Assembly: GCF_916700565.1 (NCBI RefSeq)
Contig: NZ_CAKAKO010000008.1
Location: 62,001 to 126,000, forward strand
Length of the DNA: 64,000 nucleotides
Reading direction: 5' to 3'
Source of the DNA: Xenophilus sp. Marseille-Q4582
Lineage (GTDB): Bacteria; Pseudomonadota; Gammaproteobacteria; Burkholderiales; Burkholderiaceae_C
The stretch's first letter is position 1, and each line of letters begins with the position of its first letter. A program made the translations under genes and the position numbers. Of the stretch, positions 1-8,080 are shown one piece after another. The notes beneath the pieces are model-generated. The model saw only the letters and a list, made by a program, of their open reading frames with translations, was not told the DNA's origin and did no database searches.

Positions 1-1519
1 CCGGTGATGCCTCATGAGGCTGGACGTTGCGCAGTGCGTCGTAGCGCTGCAGGTTGGCCAGTGGCGGCGTGTTGAGCTTGAGCATCGTGGCCACCGGTGG
101 CTCGGGCACGCGCTGCTCCTTCAGACGCGAGAGCACGTTGAGCACGTGCTCGGCACTCACCCGCCCGGACTGCAGCGCCAGCTCTACCGCCACCACCACG
201 GCCTCCAGTCCATGCAGGCTCACCCCCATGAGCACCTGCGCCATCACCCTGTCGCCACCGCTGTGGCGCAGCAACTGGCGCTGCATTTCCTGCAGTGGCT
301 CGGGCATGGTCTTGAAGGGCGCGCCGTTGCGCAGCGCGCCGGGCTTTCGCTCGATGAGCGCGATGTAATGCATCCAGTCGTAGAGCGTCTGATCACGTTC
401 GAAGCTGCGCGCCAGGCGCACCTGTCGCCCATCGGGCCCGACCACCAGCAGGCCATCCGCGTAGGCCCGCAGACTGACCACCGCATGAATCCATTCACAC
501 GGCACGCTGTAGCGGTTGCGCTGGAAGTGGATCAGTGCGGTCGCAGAGACCCGTACCGGCTGCTCCACGTAGCCATCAAACGCACGGGGGTTGGGCATGA
601 GACGAGCACGTTCGTCCTGCCAGACATCGGCCACCGTGAGCTGAGTCCATTCCGGGTGACTCATCTCAGCCCAGGCCTTCACGCAGGCCTGCTGCAACCA
701 GTCGTTGAGTTCACCAAGCGTCCCCCAGCGCCGCTCGCTGGCCTCACGCCAGATGTCCTTGCGCCGATCCTGAACGTTCTTCTCCACGACCCCCTTCTCC
801 CAGCCGGCGGCCCGGTTGCAGAACTCCGGCTCGAACAGGTAGTGCCCGGTCATCGCCTCGAAGCGTGCATTGACGCTGCGCTGTTTGCCATGGCCGACCT
901 TGTCCACAGCGGTCTTCATGTTGTCGTAGATGCCCCGCCGGGGCACGCCACCGAAGAGGGCGAACGCCCGTGCGTGCGCATCGAACAGCATCTCGTGCGC
1001 TTGGCTGTAGTACGCCACCAGGCAGAAGGCGCGACTGGCCGCCAGCTTGGTGTGTGCCACTTCCAGGCGGCGGCGCAGCCCGCCGATGAACAGGTACTCG
1101 CAGCTCCAGTCGAACTGGAACGCCTCGCCCAACTCGAAGCTCAGCGGCACGAACCCCGCACCACGCGCAGCGTTGCCTTGCTCTTGCTGCCAGCGCTGGG
1201 CAAAGGCGTAGACCGGCCCTCGGCTGCCGCTGTAGCCCTGCGCGCGCAGCGCCTCAAACATGGCCTTGATCCCGCGTCGATCGCGTTTGCTGCGATGGCT
1301 ATCGGCCTTGAGCCATTGGCTCAACTGCTCCTTGTACGGATCCAGGATGCTGGGGCCCGACACCCGCTGCGGGTATCGGGGTTCGGCCATCTGCCCGTCT
1401 TTGAGCCACTTGGTGGCTGTGTTGCGCGAGATGCCCAGGCGCCGGCTGGCCTCGCGCACCGACACGTCCTGCCTCAGCACGAGGCGGCGTAACTTGCTCA
1501 ATGTGCTCACGTTGATCAC
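1..1519 (-). CDS. istA: IS21-family transposase IstA (partial at window edge)
   Basis: This is the DDE transposase of the IS21-type element and catalyses strand transfer together with the IstB ATPase. It matches the full 511-residue IstA at 12048-13583, lacking only the last few codons that fall outside the window. An N-terminal helix-turn-helix (residues 17-42, [20 protein letters not shown]) precedes the integrase core. The catalytic acidic residues lie near D136 (FQFDW), D199 (YDNMK) and E245 (GVVEKN). The GTG start is chosen as in the other copies, with GGAG just upstream. Nothing indicates inactivation. Confidence 0.93.
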   Translation of the reverse strand, partial: MINVSTLSKLRRLVLRQDVSVREASRRLGISRNTATKWLKDGQMAEPRYPQRVSGPSILDPYKEQLSQWLKADSHRSKRDRRGIKAMFEALRAQGYSGSRGPVYAFAQRWQQEQGNAARGAGFVPLSFELGEAFQFDWSCEYLFIGGLRRRLEVAHTKLAASRAFCLVAYYSQAHEMLFDAHARAFALFGGVPRRGIYDNMKTAVDKVGHGKQRSVNARFEAMTGHYLFEPEFCNRAAGWEKGVVEKNVQDRRKDIWREASERRWGTLGELNDWLQQACVKAWAEMSHPEWTQLTVADVWQDERARLMPNPRAFDGYVEQPVRVSATALIHFQRNRYSVPCEWIHAVVSLRAYADGLLVVGPDGRQVRLARSFERDQTLYDWMHYIALIERKPGALRNGAPFKTMPEPLQEMQRQLLRHSGGDRVMAQVLMGVSLHGLEAVVVAVELALQSGRVSAEHVLNVLSRLKEQRVPEPPVATMLKLNTPPLANLQRYDALRNVQPHEASP

Positions 1520-1625
1520 TCCTGCTCCCCCGTGCTGAAAAATTCAGCAGGATAGAGCGGCAACGTGGCTCAAATTTCAACGTGAATGCGTCCCGAAATG
1601 GCCCAGCTTTGGAAATGAATCAACA
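1..1625 (-). mobile_element. IS21-family element, copy 1 (cut by window edge)
   Basis: This is the reverse complement of the complete element at 11942-14463, matched from its left terminus to close to the end of istA. The terminus reads TGAATCAACA up to base 1625 and is the complement of the TGTTGATTCA that opens the other copies. The rest, including istB, lies outside the window. The flank directly outside (from 1626) is the interior of a caspase-like gene, so this insertion or a later IS-IS recombination removed that gene's start. Confidence 0.95.
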
Positions 1626-2663
1626 TACCAACACATCTCATCCCTGCCGACCGCGATCCTGAACGACGTGAAGGACATCGCCGCGACGCTGTCGTCGGCT
1701 GACTACTGCGGCTACGCGCCGGACAACGTCGTGTCGCTGCTCAATGCCGATGCCACGCGAGAAACGGTGTTGGATGGTCTGAGCGCTCTGGCCGCCCGCG
1801 CTGGCGAAGATGACACCGTCTGCGTGTACTTCTCTGGTCACGGTGCAGTTCTGTCGAGCGCCGGTGGGGATGACAGTGCGCTGCTCACCGTGGACAGTGA
1901 CCTTGCCGACCTCGCAGGTACCGCCATCAGTTCCGCCGATCTGGCTTCCGCACTCGGCCAAATCAAGGCAAAGCGCGTCCTTGTTTTCATCGACTCCTGC
2001 CACGCTGGCGGCGCCGCCCTTTCCAAGGGCCTGACGGACGGCCAAGGCCACGAGTTCAAGTCTGGCTACAGCCCAAGCGCTTTCGCCAAGCTCGCGGTCG
2101 GCACAGGGCGAGCCTTGATGGCATCGTGCCGCGCCGATGAGGAGTCCGGCGTCTTCACGGGAGCGAGGAACAGCATATTCACCACGGCGTTGCTTGCAGG
2201 GCTAAAGGGCGCCGCGGACAAAGACAACAGCGGGGTCATTAAGGTCTTCGACCTGTTCGAGTACGTGGCAGAAGAGGTTCCTAAGGCTGTCTCGGACGAC
2301 CAGCATCCCGTCTTCAAGGCTGACAACCTTGAGCAGAACTTCCCGATCGCGTTGAGTCGCGGCGGAAGGAAATCACCTGGCAGCGCTTCCACGCCGTCAA
2401 TGCCGGTCGATGCTGACCGTTGGCGCCAACTGGAGCAGTGCCTCATCGAACTCTTCCCGACCGGGCCGCGTGAACAGGAGTTGTGGACGCGGGCCGGTGG
2501 CGACCTTTCGAAGCTTCAACTCTATGGGTCGGGTCAAGCCATGTGGCATTCGGCGATGCGAACCCTCAAGCAAGGCGGAGGCGGCAGGAACATCAGCTTT
2601 GGCTCTCTCGTAGCGGCGGCGAAAGAAGACTTCTCGAATCACCAGCTGCTGACATCGCTGTAG
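1626..2663 (+). pseudogene. Caspase-like peptidase (C14) with C-terminal effector-associated domain, 5' truncated
   Basis: The reading frame is open from the IS21 boundary at 1626 (YQHISSLPTAILNDVKDIAA) to a stop at 2663. YQHI...NDVKDI is the usual beginning of a metacaspase or prokaryotic caspase just after the first beta strand, so only a short N-terminal piece is missing. The catalytic dyad is intact: His in YFSGHGA (remnant residue 72) and Cys in FIDSCHAGG (residue 125). Residues of about 255-345 (LEQCLIELFPTGPREQELW onward) resemble the small helical effector-associated domains (EAD1-like) that link such proteases to partner proteins in prokaryotic conflict systems. The EAD call is by eye. 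The gene has lost its promoter and start through the IS21 element. An internal ATG at 1668 would leave out the first strand. The partner genes are not in the window. Confidence 0.75.
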
Positions 2664-2900
2664 GACCATCGTTGAGCACAGCCGATGAGGGGCTGACATT
2701 TGCAAAACTCTAAAACCGCTCAGGGTGACATGAGTCTGCCGCGACACGAAGAAGCTGCCATTCAGACGTGTTCGTGGCCGGCCACGCGGTCGAGTGACCG
2801 GTTCCGATGGTAACGCGGGCGTTCGCAGCCGGGGACGCTCAATGGCTGGTGTTGGCGGATGCAGCCGCCCAAGTACGGATACGCGAACGACTCAAATCAG

Positions 2901-2926
2901 CCTTTATGTAGAGCTCTACATAAAGG
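2901..2926. repeat. 26-bp perfect palindrome at the left edge of the RIT element
   Basis: The half-site CCTTTATGTAGAG is followed directly by its exact reverse complement, with no spacer. Its last three bases overlap the left terminal repeat of the recombinase-trio element. The core TTATGTAGAG resembles the TTATGCACAG and TTATGAACAG units inside the terminal repeat, so it may be an additional recombinase-binding site. The right end of the element has no equivalent palindrome. Confidence 0.85.
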
Positions 2927-2958
2927 CTGTTATGCACAGGTTCCAGTTATGAACAGTT
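2924..2958 (+). repeat. Left terminal inverted repeat of RIT element
   Basis: This 35-bp repeat begins AGGCTGTTATGCACAGG. Within it TTATGCACAG (2930-2939) and TTATGAACAG (2947-2956) form direct repeats 17 bp apart, as expected for adjacent recombinase-binding sites. It matches the reverse complement of 7517-7551 at 34 of 35 positions. Confidence 0.88.
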
Positions 2959-3622
2959 GCCGAAGGCGATCGAGCTGAGTGCTTGGGTTCGCCTATGCCA
3001 CTGACAGCGGCGGTCTTCGTGATCTGGACATAAGCCCAGGGCCAACACAAGACTGGTGATCTCACAACTGGAGATCACCATGGATTCAATCCGTTCGCTG
3101 CACCCGTTGGCCAGGGCCTGGTTACTTGACGGCCCGCTGTCACCATATGTCGATGCGTTCGAGGCGTTGATGGAACGAGGCCGGTACGCCGAGGGCACCG
3201 TGTCAACGGACCTTCGAGCGTTGGCGCACTTCGCGCATTGGATGACACGGTGTCGGCTTTCTGCCGATCAGATTGACGAGTCGCTCGTCGAGTTGTTCCT
3301 GGATTCGCACGTGCCGAGATGCGATTGCCATGCCACGGCGTTGCGTAGCCATAGCGACTTGCGTGCCAGCCTCGCGCACTTGTTGGCGCTGCTGCGTGAG
3401 CAGCATGTCATTGTGGAGCTGCCCGGTCCCAGTGGCCCCATCGCGGAGGAATTGCACCGCTACAACGTGCATATGCGCGACGCCCGTGGTCTTGGTGTCG
3501 GCACGCGCAAAGGTCGCCTGGCGATCGTAGGCAGGCTGTTGCAATGCAAATTCGCCGGTACCGCCATCGCGATTGGAGAGTTGCAGCCAGAAGACGTTCG
3601 CGGCTTCATTGCCACTGAATTA

Positions 3623-4736
3623 TTGATCCGGCCTCAATGAACTTGACTCAAGCCGCATAGCGTACCGTGGCGTGCTCGAAGTACTTGCGGATGCGCTCGG
3701 GCTGGCGTTGCACGCTGCGAAGGTGCTTGGCTGTGGCTTTGGCCAGTTGCAGCTTCGTTCGCGCCGGTGCCAGCTTCGTGACCGCCTGCTTGATATCCGC
3801 ATTGGCCATCTCATCCGGGTTCAACTCCGGGCTATAGCTCGGTAGGTAGAACACCTCGATGGCATCGGCATGCTCGGCCAGCCAGGCCTTGACCGGTTTG
3901 GCATGATGCACCCGCAGGTTGTCCAGGATCAGGAACACCTTCTTGGTCTGTCCCTTGATCAGCCGGCGCAGGAAGTCGATCAGGATTGTGGTGTTGAGCG
4001 CCCCGTCAAAGATGCGCCAGCGCATCTGCCCTTTGTTGGTCACGGTGGAGATGACCGACAGGTTGTGGCGCTTGTTGTTGACCCGCACCACCGGCGTCTG
4101 GCCCTTGGGCGCAAAACCACGGCCGCGTACATCGTCGCTGCGCAGTCCACTCTCGTCGCCCCAGTGAATTTCGGCTCCCTCGGCCTTGGCCCGCGCGGCA
4201 ATGGCGGGGTAGTCCTCGTCGAGCCACTTCTTGACCGCCGCCGGTGACTGCTCGTAGGCCTTCTTCATCGGCTTTTGCGGCGTGAAGCCCCAGCGCGCCA
4301 GGTACTTGCCCATGGTGCGCACTTGCAGTCGCAGCCCAAAGCGCTGTTCGATGAGTTGGGCCACAGCGGCGCGGGTCCACAGCGCGTAGGGCATCTTGAG
4401 CTGATCGGGCGTCTTGTCGGCGATGAGCTTGCGCACCAGGGCCTCCTGGGCGGGGTCGAGCAAGCGGTTTTCGCCGAGCTTGCGCCCGCCAATGGCGTCG
4501 TGCAGCGCCTTGGCACCGAGCGCCTCATGGCGTTTGCAGATGTTGAAGACGCCTGTGCGACTCAGGCCGGTGAGCGCGGCGATCTTGTCGTAGGTGTTGC
4601 CGGCCTTGCGTAGCCGGATGACCTGAACCCGGCGCTCATGCCGCGCTTCGTGGCTCAACGATCTCATGTCAGTTGCTTGCATGAATCCGAGTTGGGGGCG
4701 GTGCAGATAAATTCAAGTGCACAAGGGCCGAATCAA
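3623..4736 (-). mobile_element. IS630-family element, copy 1
   Basis: A 1114-bp element bounded by imperfect inverted ends (TTGATCCGGCC on one side, GGCCGAATCAA on the other) and flanked on both sides by TA (3621-3622 and 4737-4738), the target duplication typical of IS630/Tc1-mariner elements. It carries one transposase gene. A second copy is at 38488-39601 in the opposite orientation. It was inserted into recombinase 1 of the RIT element. Confidence 0.93.
3648..4682 (-). CDS. IS630-family transposase (copy 1)
   Basis: A 344-residue transposase for cut-and-paste movement into TA sites. The N-terminus holds a paired-type helix-turn-helix region (IRLRKAGNTYDKIAALTGLS, residues about 23-42) and a winged-helix segment up to about residue 130. 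The DDE core shows Asp in HWGDESGLRSDD, Asp in LILDNLRVHHA and Glu in YSPELNPDEMAN. The length is normal for the family and the frame is intact. It differs from copy 2 by at least one residue (QRFGLRLQ here, QRFGPRLQ there). A shorter start at MRSLSHEARHERR (base 4667) is possible. Confidence 0.93.
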   Translation of the reverse strand: MQATDMRSLSHEARHERRVQVIRLRKAGNTYDKIAALTGLSRTGVFNICKRHEALGAKALHDAIGGRKLGENRLLDPAQEALVRKLIADKTPDQLKMPYALWTRAAVAQLIEQRFGLRLQVRTMGKYLARWGFTPQKPMKKAYEQSPAAVKKWLDEDYPAIAARAKAEGAEIHWGDESGLRSDDVRGRGFAPKGQTPVVRVNNKRHNLSVISTVTNKGQMRWRIFDGALNTTILIDFLRRLIKGQTKKVFLILDNLRVHHAKPVKAWLAEHADAIEVFYLPSYSPELNPDEMANADIKQAVTKLAPARTKLQLAKATAKHLRSVQRQPERIRKYFEHATVRYAA

Positions 4737-5442
4737 TAACACGGGTGAACAGCGTGTCCCACGCCAGCGCGCTGGCTGCTGCACTGCGAGCCTACTTCCG
4801 CTATCGCGCCACCTGCGGCGATGCCTTGCATGCCTTGCTAGGCGTCATCTCCTCACCGGCGCGGTGGAGCCTGGCATCGCTGCCGCGTGCGCTCACGGCC
4901 GAGCAGGTTCAGGTGCTTCTGGCGAGTTGCGCCGAGGCCCGGTCGACGCCGCTGCGTTTGCTGGCCATGGTGCATTTGGCACTGGACCTCGGTCTGCGCG
5001 TGGGCGAGATCGCCCGGCTGGAGATGAACGACTTCGACTGGCGGGCTGGAACCGTGACCTTGAAGGGCACGAAGTCACTGCGTCAGGATGTTCTGCCACT
5101 GCCAGCAGCGACCGGAGAAGCGCTGGCCGCGTACGTGATGCATGAGCGGCCGGCGACCGCGCTGCCAACCCTGTTCGTACGGCGGATGGCACCGCACGAC
5201 AGGCCCATCGGCGTAGACGCGGTGAGCCGCGCCATCGGGCGTGCCCTGCGACACGCCGGCATTGATCGCAGTTGCCACTCGTTGCGCCACACCCTCGCTT
5301 GCGGTCTGGTGAACCACGGCAGCTCAATCAAGGAGGTTGCCGACGTGCTTCGGCATAGGTCTATGAACACCTCATTGATCTATGCAAAGCTCGACATGCA
5401 CGCATTGGCCGAGGTGGCCTTGCCTTGGCCCGGGAGCGGAGC

Positions 5443-6444
5443 ATGAACGCCCCGGAAGGCCCCAGCAATAACCTGGCCTCCAGGGTGCAGCAATTCCTTG
5501 ATGAGCGACGTCGACTGGGATTCAAGCTGCAGGCAGCATTGCGGATGCTGCCTGCATTTGAGCGTTTCGTTGCCAACGCCGATCACACCGGACCTCTGAC
5601 GATAGACCTGATGGTGCAATGGGCCAGCCAGGTTCATGCCAGGCACATGGTGGACGGTCAAGCCGACCGTGGCACGGTCGCGCGCCGGCTGGTGGTGCTA
5701 CGGCCATTCATGCGCTGGCTACGACAATTCGAGCCAGCTACCGAAGTCCCAGATGACTCCAGCGTCGGGGCTCTCCCTGGCCGTGTTGCCCCGCACATCT
5801 ACTGCGAAGCAGAGATGGTCGCGCTGCTCGACGCTGCCCGCCAGCTCGGTCCGTCCGATGGCCTTCGTGCCGCCACCTATACGACGTTGTTCGGGTTGCT
5901 TGCCTCGACCGGGTTGCGGATCTCCGAAGCGCTCAACCTGCATGACGCTGACGTGGACCTGGACGCCGCGCTCCTGACCATACGGCAGACCAAGTTCGGC
6001 AAGTCTCGCCAAGTGAGCCTGCATCCCAGCGCAATCGGACCGCTGGCGACCTACCGGGCGTTGCGCCGGCAGCATGTACGTTCGAGCCTGAACACGACGT
6101 TCTTCGTCAGTTCGCGCGGCGTGAATCGGGGCGAGCCGCTGGGCGACAGGCAGGCCCACCGAATGTTTGAGCAGTTGCGAAGGCAACTGGGCTGGGTGGA
6201 TCGCGGCGGGCATGGACAGCCTCGGATCCACGACATTCGCCACAGCTTTGCCGTGAGGCGCTTGATCTTGTGGCACGAACAAGGGGTGGACCTTGATCAG
6301 CGGATGCTGGCGCTGTCCACGTACATGGGCCACGTCAAGATATCCAACACGTACTGGTACCTGAGTGGGGTGCCGGAGCTGATGGCCTTGGTCGGTGCCC
6401 GGTTCGAACACTATGCCGACCTCGGGGCGTGCGACTATGAATAG
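5443..6444 (+). CDS. RIT tyrosine recombinase 2
   Basis: This is the second recombinase of the trio, 333 residues. Its ATG overlaps the stop of recombinase 1 (ATGA), and its end overlaps the start of recombinase 3 by 8 bp, which indicates translational coupling. An N-terminal SAM-like core-binding domain covers about residues 10-110. The catalytic domain shows Arg in STGLRISEALNL, His/Arg in IHDIRHSFAVRR, His in MGHVKISNT and the nucleophile Tyr in the YWYLS motif. It resembles integrases of the XerC/D superfamily, and its placement identifies it as the middle gene of a RIT element. It is intact. Confidence 0.87.
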   Translation: MNAPEGPSNNLASRVQQFLDERRRLGFKLQAALRMLPAFERFVANADHTGPLTIDLMVQWASQVHARHMVDGQADRGTVARRLVVLRPFMRWLRQFEPATEVPDDSSVGALPGRVAPHIYCEAEMVALLDAARQLGPSDGLRAATYTTLFGLLASTGLRISEALNLHDADVDLDAALLTIRQTKFGKSRQVSLHPSAIGPLATYRALRRQHVRSSLNTTFFVSSRGVNRGEPLGDRQAHRMFEQLRRQLGWVDRGGHGQPRIHDIRHSFAVRRLILWHEQGVDLDQRMLALSTYMGHVKISNTYWYLSGVPELMALVGARFEHYADLGACDYE

Positions 6445-7450
6445 GCCCAACCAATACAAGCCGCCGAGCTTCGGTGCGTTGGTGCAATCGTTCTTTGCGG
6501 ACCATCTGACCCAGCAGCGTGGGCTGAGTGCACGTACCGTGGCAGCCTATCGTGATGCGTTCCTGTTGTTCCTGGAGTTTGCCCAGAATCGACTGCACAA
6601 GGCTCCCACAGCAATGCAGTTCTCGGACCTGACGCCCGCTCTCATCATGGCCTTCCTTGACCATCTGGAGGCCGACCGGCACAACTCGGTTCGCAGTCGC
6701 AATGCAAGATTGGCCGCGCTACGCACGTTCCTGAAGTTCGTGGCGCACAAGGATGTGGCGTCGCTGCATATCGTCGAGCAGGCCCTGGGCGTGCCAATGA
6801 AACGCTTCGAGCGGCCCATGCTGGGGTTCCTGACGCGCGAAGAGATGCTGGCGGTGATCGGAACGCCCGGCGTGGGCTGGGTCAGTCAACGCGACGTCTT
6901 GCTGCTGGCACTCATGTACAACACCGGCGCTCGGGTGTCGGAGGTGATCGGCGTGAAGGTGGCCGATGTTGTACTCGCGCCCGCCGCCTGCGTGCACCTG
7001 CACGGCAAGGGGCGCAAACAGCGCTCTGTGCCGCTGTGGCGCTCGACGGTGAAGTTGCTCCGTGCATGGCTGCGACTGAACCCCGATCTGGGCCCGGCGT
7101 CGACCTTGCTGCCAAACCGGGAAGGTCAGGCGATGACACGATCCAACGTGACGCAGCGGCTGGCATTGGCCGTGCAGGCAGCCACCCGCGCACAGCCCAG
7201 CCTGGCCGGTCGCCGAATCTCTCCGCACACTTTGCGTCACTCGACGGCAATGCATCTGCTGCAGTCCGGTGTGGACATCAGCGTGATCGCGCTGTGGCTC
7301 GGCCACGAGAGTCCGACGACGACCCATCAGTACATCGAAGCCGACCTCGCGATGAAGGAGAAGGCGCTGTCCCGGCTGCAGGACCCCGGCGTCGTCGCAC
7401 GCCGCTTCCGGGCAGATGACGCGCTCTTGGACTTCCTCAAGACCTTGTGA
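6437..7450 (+). CDS. RIT tyrosine recombinase 3
   Basis: This is the third recombinase, 337 residues, starting at an ATG that overlaps the end of recombinase 2. It has the clearest XerC/D-like layout of the three: core-binding domain (FFADHLTQQRGLSARTVAAY, residues about 16-35 and onward) and a catalytic domain with Arg in NTGARVSEVIGV, His/Arg in SPHTLRHSTAMH, His in LGHESPTTTHQY and nucleophile Tyr in HQYIEAD. The frame is intact. The right terminal repeat of the element follows 66 bp after the stop. Confidence 0.87.
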   Translation: MNRPNQYKPPSFGALVQSFFADHLTQQRGLSARTVAAYRDAFLLFLEFAQNRLHKAPTAMQFSDLTPALIMAFLDHLEADRHNSVRSRNARLAALRTFLKFVAHKDVASLHIVEQALGVPMKRFERPMLGFLTREEMLAVIGTPGVGWVSQRDVLLLALMYNTGARVSEVIGVKVADVVLAPAACVHLHGKGRKQRSVPLWRSTVKLLRAWLRLNPDLGPASTLLPNREGQAMTRSNVTQRLALAVQAATRAQPSLAGRRISPHTLRHSTAMHLLQSGVDISVIALWLGHESPTTTHQYIEADLAMKEKALSRLQDPGVVARRFRADDALLDFLKTL

Positions 7451-7516
7451 CTATGTATAGCCCTTGGACGCGGCGGCTGTTCTCGTTCGAGGGAACGTCG
7501 CGGCCATGCGGGGCCG

Positions 7517-7551
7517 AACTGTTCATAACTGGGACCTGTGCATAACAGCCT
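7517..7551 (-). repeat. Right terminal inverted repeat of RIT element
   Basis: Reverse complement of the left repeat with a single mismatch. The two recombinase-site-like units appear here as CTGTTCATAA (7519-7528) and CTGTGCATAA (7536-7545). Confidence 0.88.
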
Positions 7552-8080
7552 TGAGCCGACATTGCAATCACGACTGGACGAGGTGCAGCTACCGGTAATG
7601 ACGGCGACACCCAAATTTTCCAATCACGTAAATCCCTGCCATATGGGCAGGGATTGGGACAATGTGACAAGTGACGCGCTAGAAACCCTCTCCCACCTCG
7701 CTTAGCGCCAAGGTGGGAGAGTCGCGTCTTAAGTTGATTGTGCGAGTACGGGTTAACCCGTAAAATCCTACCGCTCACCTGCGCGAAAGCCAGGGCCGCA
7801 AAGCCTCCGGCCTACCACCTTGCACTTGCTGCAACGGACACGGCAGCGGGGTTGCCAGTCCACCCTTGAGCGGACTGCTTCGCGAATCAACCTGCATTCG
7901 CGCCTTGTGGCTCTGACCCTTTTTCTCATTGGGCCAGCCCCTGACGTCCAGCGTGCACATGCCGACAGGACACATGCGCCACCAGGAGCTTCATCTGTTG
8001 CAAACCCCAGCATTGGCATGGCTGAACCGGAAACGGATCGGCCTGGCGTGGCGCCGTGCGCTCCTGTGAGATTGAACCTC
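7552..8080. other. Intergenic region with three strong dyads
   Basis: No convincing gene is seen between the RIT element and the chemoreceptor. The region holds a 10-bp stem with 5-nt loop (AATCCCTGCC at 7631-7640 pairing with 7646-7655), an 11-bp stem (CTCTCCCACCT at 7688-7698 pairing with 7711-7721) and a perfect 14-bp palindrome ACGGGTTAACCCGT (7748-7761). The first two could be terminators or repetitive extragenic hairpins, although neither is followed by a T-run. The third could be an operator for the downstream chemoreceptor. The chemoreceptor frame stays open upstream to 7820. Confidence 0.6.

Larger units (their letters stand above)
3080..5446 (+). pseudogene. RIT tyrosine recombinase 1, split by IS630
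   Basis: This is the first recombinase of the trio. The N-terminal half runs from ATG 3080 (GGAG at 3070) to the TA at 3621. The C-terminal half resumes after the IS630 at 4739 and stops at 5446. Removing the IS and one TA restores a continuous frame (FIATELTRVNSVSHASALAA). The first half holds a SAM-like core-binding domain. The second half holds the catalytic domain with Arg in LGLRVGEI, His/Arg in CHSLRHT and the nucleophile Tyr in LIYAKLD. The stop overlaps the start of recombinase 2 as ATGA. The protein cannot be made intact from this copy, although the C-terminal half could be translated from a GTG near 4745. Confidence 0.85.
2924..7551 (+). mobile_element. Recombinase-in-trio (RIT) element, interrupted by IS630
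   Basis: Three tandem tyrosine-recombinase genes, each overlapping the next, are enclosed by 35-bp inverted repeats (2924-2958 and 7517-7551) that differ at one base. This is the defining layout of RIT elements, found in many proteobacteria. The first recombinase is split by an IS630 copy at 3623-4736; without it the element would be about 3.5 kb. No passenger genes are present. The element sits between a truncated caspase gene and a chemoreceptor gene. Confidence 0.85.

Noticed and set aside
2818..2913. Short frame reading FAAGDAQWLVLADAAAQ before the RIT palindrome
   Set aside because: It looks protein-like but has no start, no upstream continuation and no family I recognise; probably chance or a very small remnant.
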